This document shows, piece after piece, positions 50,576 to 61,876 of a stretch of 64,000 nucleotides of DNA. Under the pieces are notes generated by a model. The model had not been told where the DNA came from, made no database searches, and worked only from the letters and a program-made list of their open reading frames with translations. A program made the translations under genes and the position numbers. The DNA is from Faecalibacillus faecis (lineage in GTDB: Bacteria > Bacillota_I > Bacilli_A > Erysipelotrichales > Coprobacillaceae): assembly GCF_003024675.1 (NCBI RefSeq), contig NZ_PYLP01000003.1, forward strand, positions 301-64,300. Reading direction: 5' to 3'. Position 1 is the first letter of the stretch. Every line of letters starts with the position of its first letter.

Positions 50576-52657
50576 ATGAGAAAAAAAGTCTTTGGTGTTT
50601 TACAAAGAATAGGACGTAGTTTTATGTTACCTATTGCTGTTCTTCCAATTGCAGGGATGTTTTTAGGAATTGGAAGTTCACTTACAAATGAAGCAACGAT
50701 TGCTTCACTTGGTATGGAAAGTATTTTGGGAAATGGAACAATTTTAAATCAAATATTAACGTTATTAATGGCTGTTGGACAAACTATTTTTGATAATCTA
50801 CCGTTAATTTTTGCCGCTTCTGTTGCTTCAGGAATGGCTAAGAAATCAAAAGAAGTCGCTGTTTTATCTTCGATTATTGCTTTTTTTGTGATGCATTCAA
50901 CAATTCATAGTTTACTTACTTTTAATGGTGTTATTAATGGTAATAAAGTTTTAGTTGATGCCGTAGATGGAACATTGATAAATGTATGTGGACAAATGTC
51001 ACTACAAATGGGCGTATTTGGTGGGGTTATTGTTGGTTTAGGTGTGAGTTATTTACATAACCATTTCTATCAAATTCAATTACCTAATTTTTTGTCTTTC
51101 TTTGAAGGAGAAAGATTTGTCCCAATTATTTCAACAATTGTTTATATTTTTATTGGTTTTTTAATGTTTTATATTTGGCCTAGTATTCAATCAAGTATCT
51201 TTAAGATTGGACAATTGATTGCCAGTAGTGGTTATGGAGGTACTTTTGTTTATGGAATTGTTAAACGAGCTCTTGTTCCTTTTGGTTTACACCATGTTTT
51301 CTATACGCCTTTTTATCAAACCGCTATTGGGGGATCAATGGAAGTTAATGGGGTCTTGGTTCATGGTGCTCAAAATATTTTCTTTGCTCAATTAGCTGAT
51401 CCAAACCTAAAACATTTCAGTGTTGAAGCAGCAAAATATTTCTCTGGTGAATTTATGATTATGATTTTCGGTTTACCAGGTGCTGCTTTAGCGATGTATC
51501 AATGTGCTAAAGATGAATCAAAAAAAGTTGTAAGAAGTCTCTTTTTATCAGCGGCTCTTACCAGTATATTGACTGGAATTACTGAACCGATTGAATTCGC
51601 CTTTATCTTTGTAGCACCTATGTTATTTGTAGTGGATGTCTTTTTAGCGGGTACGGCTTTTGTTTTAGCACAAGCTTTAAGAGTGACAATTGGCTTTACT
51701 TTTTCTTGTGGTTTGATTGATTTTGTTATTTTTGGGGTATTACAAGGCAATAGTAAAACTCATTGGATTTTTATTGTAATCTTTGGGCTTATTTATTTCT
51801 TCCTATATTATTTTTCATTCCGTTTTTTAATTAAGAAATTTGATTTAAAAACACCAGGAAGAGAAGATGATAATAAATTAACGATTTTTAATAAAAAGAA
51901 AATGGATTATTCTTTTGATCAATCCTTAATTGATCCTCAAGTTCAAATGATTCTTAAAGGATTAGGTGGTCGCCATAACTTTACAGAGCTAGATTGTTGT
52001 ATTACGCGATTACGTGCAACCTTACAAGAACCTGAATTAGTAAGTGAAGCTTCTTTAAAACAAGCAGGGGCTGCAGCTGTATTATTACAGGGAAATGCAA
52101 TTCAAATTATTTTTGGTCCTAAAGCTTCTTCTTTAAAAACAAAGATTGATGATTATCTTGAAAACGTCCCCGAAGCTTATGATGAAGAAAAAACAATTGT
52201 TTATCATACAACAGATTTAGAAATTGGGAATATTGTTGATGGCGAAGTTTTACCAATTGAAGATTGTAGTGATGATATCTTTGCCCATAAACTTCTAGGA
52301 GATGGTTTAATGATTCGCCCTCTTCATGGTGTAGTGGTTTCTCCTTGTGATGGAACGATTTCCATGCTTTATCCTACAAAACATGCTATTGGTATAGAAT
52401 TGGATAATGGAATGGAATTATTGATTCATTTTGGTATTAATACCGTAAAATTAAATGGACAAGGGTTTGAACTTCTTGTTAAAATAAATCAAAAGGTCAA
52501 AAAAGGAGATCTTTTATGGAATGCAGATTTGCATTATATTAAAGAAAATGCGGTAGATGATTGTCTTTTAATGATCGTAACCAAAGGACAAGGGTCTCTT
52601 GAAAAGATTTATGGAAATAAAAAAATTGGCGAAACAGTTTTAAAAATAAGAGAGTAG
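50576..52657 (+). CDS. glucose-family PTS IICBA permease
   Basis: 693 aa. IIC membrane domain (residues 1 to about 420: RIGRSFMLPIAVLPIAGMFL, ITEPIEFAFIFVAP), IIB (about 455-535; phospho-Cys in LDCCITRLRATL), and IIA (about 545-690; HAIGIELDNGMELLIHFGIN with the phospho-His in IHFG). Same C-B-A order and length as PtsG of Bacillus; glucose, N-acetylglucosamine or maltose-type substrates are possible. GGAAAGGA precedes ATG 50576. The PRD antiterminator follows directly. Confidence 0.93.
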   Translation: MRKKVFGVLQRIGRSFMLPIAVLPIAGMFLGIGSSLTNEATIASLGMESILGNGTILNQILTLLMAVGQTIFDNLPLIFAASVASGMAKKSKEVAVLSSIIAFFVMHSTIHSLLTFNGVINGNKVLVDAVDGTLINVCGQMSLQMGVFGGVIVGLGVSYLHNHFYQIQLPNFLSFFEGERFVPIISTIVYIFIGFLMFYIWPSIQSSIFKIGQLIASSGYGGTFVYGIVKRALVPFGLHHVFYTPFYQTAIGGSMEVNGVLVHGAQNIFFAQLADPNLKHFSVEAAKYFSGEFMIMIFGLPGAALAMYQCAKDESKKVVRSLFLSAALTSILTGITEPIEFAFIFVAPMLFVVDVFLAGTAFVLAQALRVTIGFTFSCGLIDFVIFGVLQGNSKTHWIFIVIFGLIYFFLYYFSFRFLIKKFDLKTPGREDDNKLTIFNKKKMDYSFDQSLIDPQVQMILKGLGGRHNFTELDCCITRLRATLQEPELVSEASLKQAGAAAVLLQGNAIQIIFGPKASSLKTKIDDYLENVPEAYDEEKTIVYHTTDLEIGNIVDGEVLPIEDCSDDIFAHKLLGDGLMIRPLHGVVVSPCDGTISMLYPTKHAIGIELDNGMELLIHFGINTVKLNGQGFELLVKINQKVKKGDLLWNADLHYIKENAVDDCLLMIVTKGQGSLEKIYGNKKIGETVLKIRE

Positions 52658-52666
52658 GTGAACAAA

Positions 52667-53500
52667 ATGTATCAAGTCTTAAAAATATTAAATAATAATA
52701 CCATTCTTGCTAAAGAAGGTAATAATGAAATTATTATTTTGGCTAAAGGAATTGGTTTTGGTAAAAAAGTAAATGATCATTTTGAAATTCCACCTCAAGC
52801 TAAAAAATATATGATGCAAAAAAACTATCAAGCCAAAGATAAGTTAAAGAAAGTTATTGATTATATTAATCCGGTTTATTTAGAAATTGCGGCTGAAATC
52901 ATCAAAGAAGCAACTAATAAATTTCAAAAAGTAAATCATGATATTCTTATTCCACTTGCTGATCATATTCATTTTACAATCAAACGTATGGATGAAAATA
53001 TCATGCCTAGTAATCCATTTACTTATGATATACGACTTCTTTTCCCTGATGAATATGAAGTTGCTTTAAAATCAAAAGAAATAATTAAATCTTTTATTAA
53101 TAAAGAAATCAACAATGATGAAGTAAGTTTCATTACTTTACATATTCACTCGGCAATTTCTTCTAATAAAGTAGGAGAATCCATGGAAGCTGCTCGTATT
53201 GTTCATGAAAGTATTATTAAATTACAAACGGATTTAAATATGAAAATTGATATTGAATCTATTTCTTATGCCCGTTTAATGAATCATATTAAATTCCTAA
53301 TCATTCGTTTAAATACTAATGAACAATTACAAATGGATATTAGTGAATTTACAAAAAATAAATTTCCTTTTGCTTATGAACAAGCAATAAGAATGTGTGA
53401 TAATTTATCAAAGGTACTTCATAAAGAATTACCAGAATCAGAAGTTGGTTATCTTGCTTTACATTTGGAAAGAATTTTATCAAGTGCATTTCAAAATTAG
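52667..53500 (+). CDS. PRD-containing transcription antiterminator (BglG/GlcT-like)
   Basis: 277 aa. RNA-binding CAT domain (residues 1-55: YQVLKILNNNTILAKEGNNE, AKGIGFGKK), PRD1 (about 65-170, with HIHFTIKR and HIHSAI His sites), PRD2 (about 175-277, HESIIKLQ, HLERILSS). PRDs are phosphorylated by the PTS. It follows the IICBA gene, which it probably controls, but I found no clear RAT sequence upstream of 50576. ATG 52667 is used because AGGTG is just upstream. Confidence 0.9.
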   Translation: MYQVLKILNNNTILAKEGNNEIIILAKGIGFGKKVNDHFEIPPQAKKYMMQKNYQAKDKLKKVIDYINPVYLEIAAEIIKEATNKFQKVNHDILIPLADHIHFTIKRMDENIMPSNPFTYDIRLLFPDEYEVALKSKEIIKSFINKEINNDEVSFITLHIHSAISSNKVGESMEAARIVHESIIKLQTDLNMKIDIESISYARLMNHIKFLIIRLNTNEQLQMDISEFTKNKFPFAYEQAIRMCDNLSKVLHKELPESEVGYLALHLERILSSAFQN

Positions 53501-53801
53501 GAGGAAACTCCTTTTTTTATTTATTGATAAATTGTGATTGTTTTATATTATATTTTATTCTTTTCATTATTTTTTGTATGATAAAAAATAATGAAAGAAC
53601 ATCAAAATGTAAAAAAATGATTGACGCTTACATTTTTTGGTGTTAGTATAGCAATGTAATTAAATTGAATATTCAATAGTGTGTAACTTTAAGTAGGCAT
53701 TAACTATTTTAAAAAAGAGCAATAGCTTTATTGTATCTTCTTTTAAATAGTTGGCCTACTTTTTTGTTATTCAATGTTAATTAAAGAGAGGGAGGAAAAA
53801 T
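53501..53801 (+). promoter_or_regulatory. control region and leader attenuator of the mannose-type PTS operon
   Basis: Promoter TTGACG (53621-53626), 17 nt, TAGTAT (53644-53649), overlapped by a cre-like TGTAAGCGTCAATCA on the minus strand (53618-53632). The leader contains a large hairpin: AGTAGGC (53692-53698) with GCCTACT (53754-53760), AACTATTT (53702-53709) with AAATAGTT (53745-53752), and an inner stem, followed by T6. This is an intrinsic terminator before the first gene, hence an attenuator. The antiterminating signal is not known. The stretch 53501-53600 shows nothing else. Confidence 0.6.
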
Positions 53802-54794
53802 ATGGTAGGAATTATTCTTGCAAGTCATGGTGAATTCGCTAATGGAATTTTACAATCTGGTTCTATGATTTTCGGTGAACAAAAAGATGTAAAAGCTGTG
53901 ACTTTACAACCAAGTGAAGGTCCTGATGATTTAAGAGCAAAAATGGAAGAAGCTATTTCCACTTTTGAAAATCAAGACGAAGTTCTTTTCTTAGTTGATT
54001 TATGGAGTGGTACTCCTTTCAACCAAGCAAACTTATTACTTAACGGTCATGAAGATCATTGGGCAATCGTTACTGGGTTAAATTTACCAATGCTTATTGA
54101 AGCATATGCAATGCGTATGTCTACTGACAGCGCACATGAAATCGCAACTCATATCTGTGAAGTTGCTAGAGACGGAGTTAACATTCGTCCAGAAGAATTA
54201 GAACCTAAAAAGGAAGAAGCAGTAAAAGATGAAAAACCAGCACCTGCTGGGGCTATTCCTGAAGGAACTGTTCTTGGAGATGGACATATTAAATATGTCT
54301 TAGCTCGTGTTGATACACGTTTATTACATGGTCAAGTAGCTACTACTTGGACAAAATCAACTCAACCAACTCGTATCATTGTTGTATCTGATGCAGTATC
54401 TCAAGATGCATTACGTAAACAAATGATTGAACAAGCTGCACCACCAGGTGTTAAAGCAAACGTTGTACCAATCAAAAAGATGATCGAAGTCGCTAAAGAT
54501 CCTCGTTTTGGTGCTACTAAAGCTTTATTGTTATTTGAAACTCCTCAAGATGCTTTAAGAGCTATTGAAGGTGGCGTTGATATTAAAGAGTTGAATATTG
54601 GTTCTATGGCTCACTCAGTTGGTAAAGTAGTTGTTAATAAAGCCATTGCTATGGATCAAAAAGATGTTGAAACTTTAGAAAAATTAAAAGAAATGGGTGT
54701 TACTTTCGATGTTCGTAAAGTACCTGCTGATTCTAAAGAAAATATGGACAGTCTTCTTAAAAAAGCAAAGACTGAACTTCAAAATATGAAATAG
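53802..54794 (+). CDS. PTS mannose-family IIAB component
   Basis: 330 aa. IIA domain (residues 1-130, phospho-His in ILASHGEFANG at residue 9), a Glu/Lys/Pro linker (about 130-160), and IIB (about 165-325, phospho-His in RVDTRLLHGQVATTW). GAGGGAGG precedes ATG 53802. Phosphorylates hexoses such as mannose, glucose or glucosamine during import with the IIC and IID proteins encoded next. Confidence 0.95.
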   Translation: MVGIILASHGEFANGILQSGSMIFGEQKDVKAVTLQPSEGPDDLRAKMEEAISTFENQDEVLFLVDLWSGTPFNQANLLLNGHEDHWAIVTGLNLPMLIEAYAMRMSTDSAHEIATHICEVARDGVNIRPEELEPKKEEAVKDEKPAPAGAIPEGTVLGDGHIKYVLARVDTRLLHGQVATTWTKSTQPTRIIVVSDAVSQDALRKQMIEQAAPPGVKANVVPIKKMIEVAKDPRFGATKALLLFETPQDALRAIEGGVDIKELNIGSMAHSVGKVVVNKAIAMDQKDVETLEKLKEMGVTFDVRKVPADSKENMDSLLKKAKTELQNMK

Positions 54795-54806
54795 GGGGAA
54801 AATTTA

Positions 54807-55622
54807 ATGTCTGCAATTACTATTATGTTAATTATTTTAGTAGCATTATTAGCAGGTATGGAAGGGATTTTAGATGAATTCCAATTCCATCAACCACTAG
54901 TAGCGTGTACTTTAATTGGTTTAGTTTCAGGACATCTAAGTGAAGGTATTGTCTTAGGTGGTTCTTTACAAATGATTGCCTTAGGATGGGCAAACGTTGG
55001 TGCTGCTGTTGCTCCAGATGCTGCTTTAGCTTCTGTTGCTTCTGCAATTATCATGGTTTTAGGTTTAAATGGTGGTACTGTTAATACACAAACAGCTATC
55101 TCTACTTCAATTGCTGTTGCAATTCCTTTATCAGTAGCTGGTTTATTCTTAACTATGATTTGTCGTACAATCGCTATCCCATTAGTTCACTTAATGGATG
55201 GTGCTGCTGAAAAAGGAGATTTCCGTAAAATTGAAATCTATCAAATTTTAGGTATCTTATTACAAGGTGTCAGAATCGCAGTTCCTGCTGCTGCACTATG
55301 TATCGTTCCTGCTGAATCAGTAACTAGTGTTTTAAATCAAATGCCTGCTTGGTTATCAGGTGGTATGACTGTTGGTGGTGGAATGGTTGCCGCTGTAGGT
55401 TATGCAATGGTTATTAATATGATGTCAACTAAAGAAACTTGGCCATTCTTTGCTATCGGTTTCGTATTAGCTGCATTAAGCGAATTAACATTAATCGCTT
55501 TAGGTGCTTTAGGTGTTGCTATTGCTTTAATTTACTTAGGATTAAAAGAAAACGGTGGTTCTGGTAATGGTGGTTCTACTGGTTCTGGTGATCCATTAGG
55601 TGATATTTTAAATGACTATTAA
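54807..55622 (+). CDS. PTS mannose-family IIC component
   Basis: 271 aa, about 7-8 hydrophobic segments. ITIMLIILVALLAGMEGILD and LVSGHLSEGIVLGGSLQMIA are ManY-type signatures. A Gly/Ser-rich C-terminal tail (NGGSGNGGSTGSGD) is unusual in being so repetitive. GGGGG precedes ATG 54807. Confidence 0.95.
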   Translation: MSAITIMLIILVALLAGMEGILDEFQFHQPLVACTLIGLVSGHLSEGIVLGGSLQMIALGWANVGAAVAPDAALASVASAIIMVLGLNGGTVNTQTAISTSIAVAIPLSVAGLFLTMICRTIAIPLVHLMDGAAEKGDFRKIEIYQILGILLQGVRIAVPAAALCIVPAESVTSVLNQMPAWLSGGMTVGGGMVAAVGYAMVINMMSTKETWPFFAIGFVLAALSELTLIALGALGVAIALIYLGLKENGGSGNGGSTGSGDPLGDILNDY

Positions 55623-55642
55623 TCTTGAAGGAGGAAAGAAAT

Positions 55643-56560
55643 ATGGCAGAAAAAATTCAATTAAGTAAAAAAGATCGTTTATCAGTTGCTTGGCGTCATC
55701 AGTTCCTTCAAGGATCATGGAACTATGAACGTATGCAAAATGGTGGTTGGTGTTATTCAATTATCCCAGCTATCAAAAAATTATACAAAGATCCACAAGA
55801 TAGAGCAGATGCTTTAAAAAGACATCTAGAATTCTATAATACACATCCTTATGTTTCAGCTCCAGTTATGGGTGTTACATTAGCCTTAGAAGAAGAAAGA
55901 GCTAATGGTGCTGAAATCAATAATCAAGCTATTCAAGGGGTTAAAGTTGGTATGATGGGACCTCTTGCAGGGGTTGGAGACCCAGTATTCTGGTTCACTT
56001 TAAGACCAATCTTAGGTGCTTTAGGTGCTTCTCTTGCTTTAGGTGGAAGTATTGTTGGTCCTTTATTATTCTTCTTTGCTTGGAATATTATCCGTATGGC
56101 ATTTATTTGGTATACTCAAGAATTTGGATATAAAGTTGGTACTTCTATCGCAAAAGATTTATCTGGTGGTTTATTAGGTAAAATTACTCAAGGTGCTTCT
56201 ATTTTAGGTATGTTCATTATCGGTTCTTTAGTTCAACGTTGGGTAAGTATTTCATTTACTCCTGTTGTTTCTAGAGTTACTCAATCTGAAGGTGCTTATA
56301 TTGATTGGAGTCAAATCAAAGGTGGGGCTGAAGGTATTAAATCAGCTTTATCTCAATATGCTTCCCTTGGAGCTACTGGATTAGATAAAATTAAAGTTAC
56401 TACTTTACAACAAAACTTAGATCAATTAATTCCTGGTCTTGCAGCATTATTACTTACATTACTTTGCTGCTGGTTATTAAAGAAAAAAGTTTCACCAATC
56501 GTTATTATCGTTGCATTATTTATCGTTGGTATCTTAGCTCGTTTAGCTGGAATTATGTAA
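55643..56560 (+). CDS. PTS mannose-family IID component
   Basis: 305 aa. LSVAWRHQFLQGSWNYERMQ N-terminus, GVKVGMMGPLAGVGDPVFWF in the middle and a hydrophobic C-terminus: ManZ-type. ATG 55643 has AGGAGG upstream; an earlier start at 55625 has no site. Membrane partner of the IIC protein. Confidence 0.95.
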   Translation: MAEKIQLSKKDRLSVAWRHQFLQGSWNYERMQNGGWCYSIIPAIKKLYKDPQDRADALKRHLEFYNTHPYVSAPVMGVTLALEEERANGAEINNQAIQGVKVGMMGPLAGVGDPVFWFTLRPILGALGASLALGGSIVGPLLFFFAWNIIRMAFIWYTQEFGYKVGTSIAKDLSGGLLGKITQGASILGMFIIGSLVQRWVSISFTPVVSRVTQSEGAYIDWSQIKGGAEGIKSALSQYASLGATGLDKIKVTTLQQNLDQLIPGLAALLLTLLCCWLLKKKVSPIVIIVALFIVGILARLAGIM

Positions 56561-56592
56561 TTTAAAAAGTTCAATATTTATGGAGGGAATAT

Positions 56593-56967
56593 ATGGTACA
56601 ATCATTAAATAAAAAAGTCGATTTAACAATTAATGCTACTTCTTATTTAGGAATGGCAAACTATGGTAAAGTGTTAGTCGGGGATGAAGCTTTTGAATAT
56701 TACAATGATAAAAACGTCAATGATTATATTCAAATTCCTTGGTCTGAAGTAACAGAAATCATGGCAAGTGTCATGTTTAAAGGAAAATGGATTCCTCGTT
56801 TTGCAGTTGTTACGAAAAACAACGGAAACTTTATCTTTTCGACAAGAGATAATAAAAAGACATTAAGAGCTGTTAGAAATTATGTTGATCCAAATAATAT
56901 GGTTCGTTCTCTTAGTTTCTTTCAAGTAATCTCTCGTGGTTTAAAATCATTATTCAAACGTAAATAA
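56593..56967 (+). CDS. DUF956 family protein
   Basis: 124 aa. NATSYLGMANYGKVLVGDEA and YIQIPWSEVTEIMASVMFKG match DUF956, a small protein usually encoded after mannose-type PTS genes (called ManO in some species). A regulatory role is inferred from position only. GGAGGG precedes ATG 56593. Last gene of the PTS operon. Confidence 0.88.
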   Translation: MVQSLNKKVDLTINATSYLGMANYGKVLVGDEAFEYYNDKNVNDYIQIPWSEVTEIMASVMFKGKWIPRFAVVTKNNGNFIFSTRDNKKTLRAVRNYVDPNNMVRSLSFFQVISRGLKSLFKRK

Positions 56968-56976
56968 ATATTGAGC

Positions 56977-57003
56977 AAAGGAGCTTCATTGCTCCTTTTT
57001 TTT
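56977..57003 (+). terminator. terminator of the mannose-type PTS operon
   Basis: AAAGGAGC (56977-56984), loop TTCATT, GCTCCTTT (56991-56998) then T run. Confidence 0.9.
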
Positions 57004-57026
57004 GTTATAATGAAAGAGGTGATATT

Positions 57027-57887
57027 ATGGATCTAAATAAAATACATTATTTCTTTAAAGCTGTTGAATATAAAAACTTTACGCAAGCAGCTAACGCTTG
57101 TCATATTGGACAAACAACCATGTCTAAATACATTGCTGTCTTAGAACAAGAACTCCAAACACAGCTATTTATAAGAGAACATAGAACATTAACTCTTACT
57201 AAGCAAGGAAAACAGTTCTATGAAGGAATGAAAAACATTTATACTTCTTATCAAACTTTATGTCAAAATATTCAACAAACGAATACTTTACATATAGGAA
57301 TGAAAACAACAGATTTTACAGACTTTGAAATTCTTGAAAGCTTTGAAAAGAAATACCCACATCTTTCTATTTCTTATTCTTATCTTGAAGAAAATGAATT
57401 GATGGAAGGCCTAAAAGCGCATCAACTCGATGCGTTAATTTCTCCAAGCATGCTCTCTTTCTACAAAAACAATCCAATTGAAACAACAACCTTATCTAAA
57501 GAAAACGTTTCTCTTGTTTGTTCAAAAGAACTGATCCATAAATATCATACAATAGAAAAGGTCATTCAATCTGTTCCCTATATTACAAAAGCAACAGATC
57601 AAAACTATCATCAATTATGTAAAGATGAACTTTATAAAATTTATCATACAACTTTTAATAAAGTAGAATACGTTAAAGAATTTCCTAAACAACTTCTTTT
57701 ACTTAATCTATCTAGAGGTTTTTCAATCCTTCCTACCAAAGAAGTAGAAAATAGAAATCAGTTCTATTTAGAGGATATTAGTAAATACTTTGCGGATCTT
57801 GAAAAAATAGATCTTGTTTATTTAAAACAAAATAAATCAGAGAACTTAAATCTATTATTGCAACATATCCATGAAAAAAAGTGCTAG
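57027..57887 (+). CDS. LysR family transcriptional regulator
   Basis: 286 aa. N-terminal HTH (NKIHYFFKAVEYKNFTQAAN, HIGQTTMSKYIAVLEQELQ). Effector domain from about residue 85, shorter and less typical. GAGGTG precedes ATG 57027. The MATE gene follows on the same strand; regulation of that exporter is possible. Confidence 0.87.
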   Translation: MDLNKIHYFFKAVEYKNFTQAANACHIGQTTMSKYIAVLEQELQTQLFIREHRTLTLTKQGKQFYEGMKNIYTSYQTLCQNIQQTNTLHIGMKTTDFTDFEILESFEKKYPHLSISYSYLEENELMEGLKAHQLDALISPSMLSFYKNNPIETTTLSKENVSLVCSKELIHKYHTIEKVIQSVPYITKATDQNYHQLCKDELYKIYHTTFNKVEYVKEFPKQLLLLNLSRGFSILPTKEVENRNQFYLEDISKYFADLEKIDLVYLKQNKSENLNLLLQHIHEKKC

Positions 57888-57956
57888 ATTAAGCATTTTT
57901 TTTCGTTTTATCTTTTAACATTTATCCTATATAATACAAAGCAAGGAGTTGATGTT

Positions 57957-59291
57957 ATGCAAAAAGATTTAACAAAAGGCAGTGCCTTAAAAAATATTAT
58001 TACTTTCTCATTACCTTTTTTACTTGCTAATTTCTTACAAACATTCTATGGCATGGCTGATTTATTTATTGTCGGTCAATACAATGGAGCCGCTTCTTTA
58101 TCAGGGGTTTCTATTGGAAGTCAGGTCATGCATATGATTACTGTTATGCTTGTAGGAATTGCAATGGGTTCAACGGTCATGATTGGCCGTTATGTTGGTG
58201 AAAGAAAAGAAGAAGAAAAAAGGATGACTGTAGGAAATACAATCATTATCTTTATGATTTTATCTCTGATCGTTACTTTGATTTTATTATTCTTTATTAA
58301 TCCGATTGTTTCTATTATGTCTACACCTGTAGAAGCGATTCAAGAAACAACGATTTATTTAAAAATATGTTTTATCGGAATTCCTTTTATTACTGCTTAC
58401 AATATTATTAGTTCTATTTTTAGGGGATTAGGGGATTCTAAAAGCCCTATGTATTTTGTGGCAGTTGCTTGTTTTTTTAATATCGTGTTAGATTTTATTT
58501 TCATTGGTTATTTCAATATGCATGCCGTTGGAGCAGCATTTGGGACAGTGATTTCACAACTTATGAGTGTAATTGTTGCTTTATTTGCAATTATTAAAAG
58601 AAAATTGATTGTCATCCATAGACACCATTTTAAATTACATAAAAAGATTATTAAAGATATCTTTAAAATTGGTTTTCCTATTTCTATGCAAGATGGTTTG
58701 ATTCAAATATCATTCATTATTATTACGATTATTGCCAATAGCCGTGGCGTTGATATTGCCGCGGCAGTTGGTGTTGTAGAAAAAATCATTAGCTTTTTAT
58801 TCTTAGTACCATCAAGTATGTTATCTGCCATCTCGGCAATCTGTGCACAATGTGTTGGAACAAAACAACATCAAAGAGCAAGACAAACTTTACGCTATGG
58901 ATGCTTTATTGCTTTAGGATTTGGAATTTTCTTTGCGCTTACTTGTCAATTTATTTCCAAGGAAATTCTTTCGTTATTTACAAGTGAAGCTGCAGTTATT
59001 ATGTATGGTAGTCAATATTTAAAAGGATATGTTTTAGATTGTGTCTTTGCTTCTATTCATTTCTGTTTTAGTGGTTTCTTTACAGCTTATGGTTATTCTA
59101 TGATTTCATTTATTCATAATGTAATCTCTATTGTTTTAATAAGAGTACCTGGGGCTTATATTACTTCTAAGCTTTTCCCTGATACTTTGCTTCCTATGGG
59201 TCTTACACCAGCATTAGGTTCTATTTTATCAGCAATTATTTGTGTAAGTATTTTTATCATTATGAAGAAAAAAAATAAATTTGATTATTAA
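57957..59291 (+). CDS. MATE family efflux transporter
   Basis: 444 aa, about 12 helices, KDLTKGSALKNIITFSLPFL start and NFLQTFYGMADLFIVGQYNG. AAGGAG precedes ATG 57957. Follows a LysR gene by 70 nt. Substrate unknown. Confidence 0.93.
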   Translation: MQKDLTKGSALKNIITFSLPFLLANFLQTFYGMADLFIVGQYNGAASLSGVSIGSQVMHMITVMLVGIAMGSTVMIGRYVGERKEEEKRMTVGNTIIIFMILSLIVTLILLFFINPIVSIMSTPVEAIQETTIYLKICFIGIPFITAYNIISSIFRGLGDSKSPMYFVAVACFFNIVLDFIFIGYFNMHAVGAAFGTVISQLMSVIVALFAIIKRKLIVIHRHHFKLHKKIIKDIFKIGFPISMQDGLIQISFIIITIIANSRGVDIAAAVGVVEKIISFLFLVPSSMLSAISAICAQCVGTKQHQRARQTLRYGCFIALGFGIFFALTCQFISKEILSLFTSEAAVIMYGSQYLKGYVLDCVFASIHFCFSGFFTAYGYSMISFIHNVISIVLIRVPGAYITSKLFPDTLLPMGLTPALGSILSAIICVSIFIIMKKKNKFDY

Positions 59292-59316
59292 AACGTCATC
59301 CAAGTGATGACGTTTT
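59290..59316. terminator. bidirectional terminator
   Basis: AAAACGTCATC (59290-59300), loop CAAGT, GATGACGTTTT (59306-59316), between convergent genes. Confidence 0.9.
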
Positions 59317-60206
59317 TACTTAAACTTAATTGAAAGAATACATGTATAATCATTCTTTATCTTTTTGTTTGTTTCTAACCCTTTTATAGGAAGAGATGTG
59401 ACATGATTTTTTCCATAAGATAATGCCACTAACATTTGTTTTTTACTATATTTAATAGATGTTTTTTCTTCAATTTTATCATAATCCCAAACATCATAGT
59501 TACTAATGTTTTCTAAAAATGAAATACCTTCAGCTACATAATACCCATCTTCAAAAGCATCTATAATCTTCAAAGTAGAAGCTTCATAATCAACTACTAA
59601 AGCAATATTTCCGGTATTTGTTCCTTTTGAAGGATTATTATAAAATGTACAGATTTCTTTATCAGATATCTTTTTACCTTTTTGATATTGGGTTAAATAC
59701 ATAGTTAATGAATCATAATTCTTTTTTGAATTATAATGAAATAACAAAATATTCCCTGGATGACTAGAAAGCATATTTGCCGTTTGCATTTCTGTGCTTT
59801 TTTCTAAATAAGGTTCTATATAGTTTTGTGGTTGTGTTAATTTTTGGTAGATAAATATGCTTGTAATAAATATGAAAACAACAAGCATAACTATTAATAA
59901 TCTTATAATTTTCTTTAGATACTTTTGTTTGTTTTTATTATCTTTTGTAATCTGAATAATATTTTCTTCTGCTTTTTGTTCAATTGTTTCTTTAGGTATA
60001 TCTTCGCCAGCCAGAAACTCATTAATACTTATTCCTAATATTTCACATAATTCAAGATAGACTGTTACGTCTGGTAAACAAATACCTCTTTCCCATTTAG
60101 ATACAGATTTATCAGACATATTTAACTTTTCAGCAAGCTGTTTTTGTGTTAAGCCTTGTTCTTTTCTTTTAAAAGCTATATATTTACCTATTTTGATAAG
60201 ATCCAT
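59316..60206 (-). CDS. XRE family regulator with membrane segment
   Basis: 296 aa. N-terminal XRE HTH (GKYIAFKRKEQGLTQKQLAE, MSDKSVSKWERGICLPD), a linker, one membrane helix (about 115-140: RLLIVMLVVFIFITSIFIYQ), and an extracytoplasmic domain of about 150 aa of unknown type. ATG 60206 has AAAGGAAG upstream. Divergent from the GH1 gene at 60367, which it might regulate. Confidence 0.8.
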   Translation of the reverse strand: MDLIKIGKYIAFKRKEQGLTQKQLAEKLNMSDKSVSKWERGICLPDVTVYLELCEILGISINEFLAGEDIPKETIEQKAEENIIQITKDNKNKQKYLKKIIRLLIVMLVVFIFITSIFIYQKLTQPQNYIEPYLEKSTEMQTANMLSSHPGNILLFHYNSKKNYDSLTMYLTQYQKGKKISDKEICTFYNNPSKGTNTGNIALVVDYEASTLKIIDAFEDGYYVAEGISFLENISNYDVWDYDKIEEKTSIKYSKKQMLVALSYGKNHVTSLPIKGLETNKKIKNDYTCILSIKFK

Positions 60207-60336
60207 ATGACCACTTCCTTTAATCAAATCATATCATTTTAAATAGAAAACAACACCTCTTATAAGTAGAATTTATATCTTTTTATATTTTGAAAAAATA
60301 AACAAATAAAAAGTAATTTAGATATAATAAAATTAG

Positions 60337-61845
<1,509 letters not shown>

Positions 61846-61849
61846 TTCA

Positions 61850-61876
61850 AAAGGAATCGCAAGATTCCTTTTTTTA
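61850..61876. terminator. terminator after GH1
   Basis: AAAAGGAATC, loop GCAA, GATTCCTTTTTTT, between convergent genes. Confidence 0.88.
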
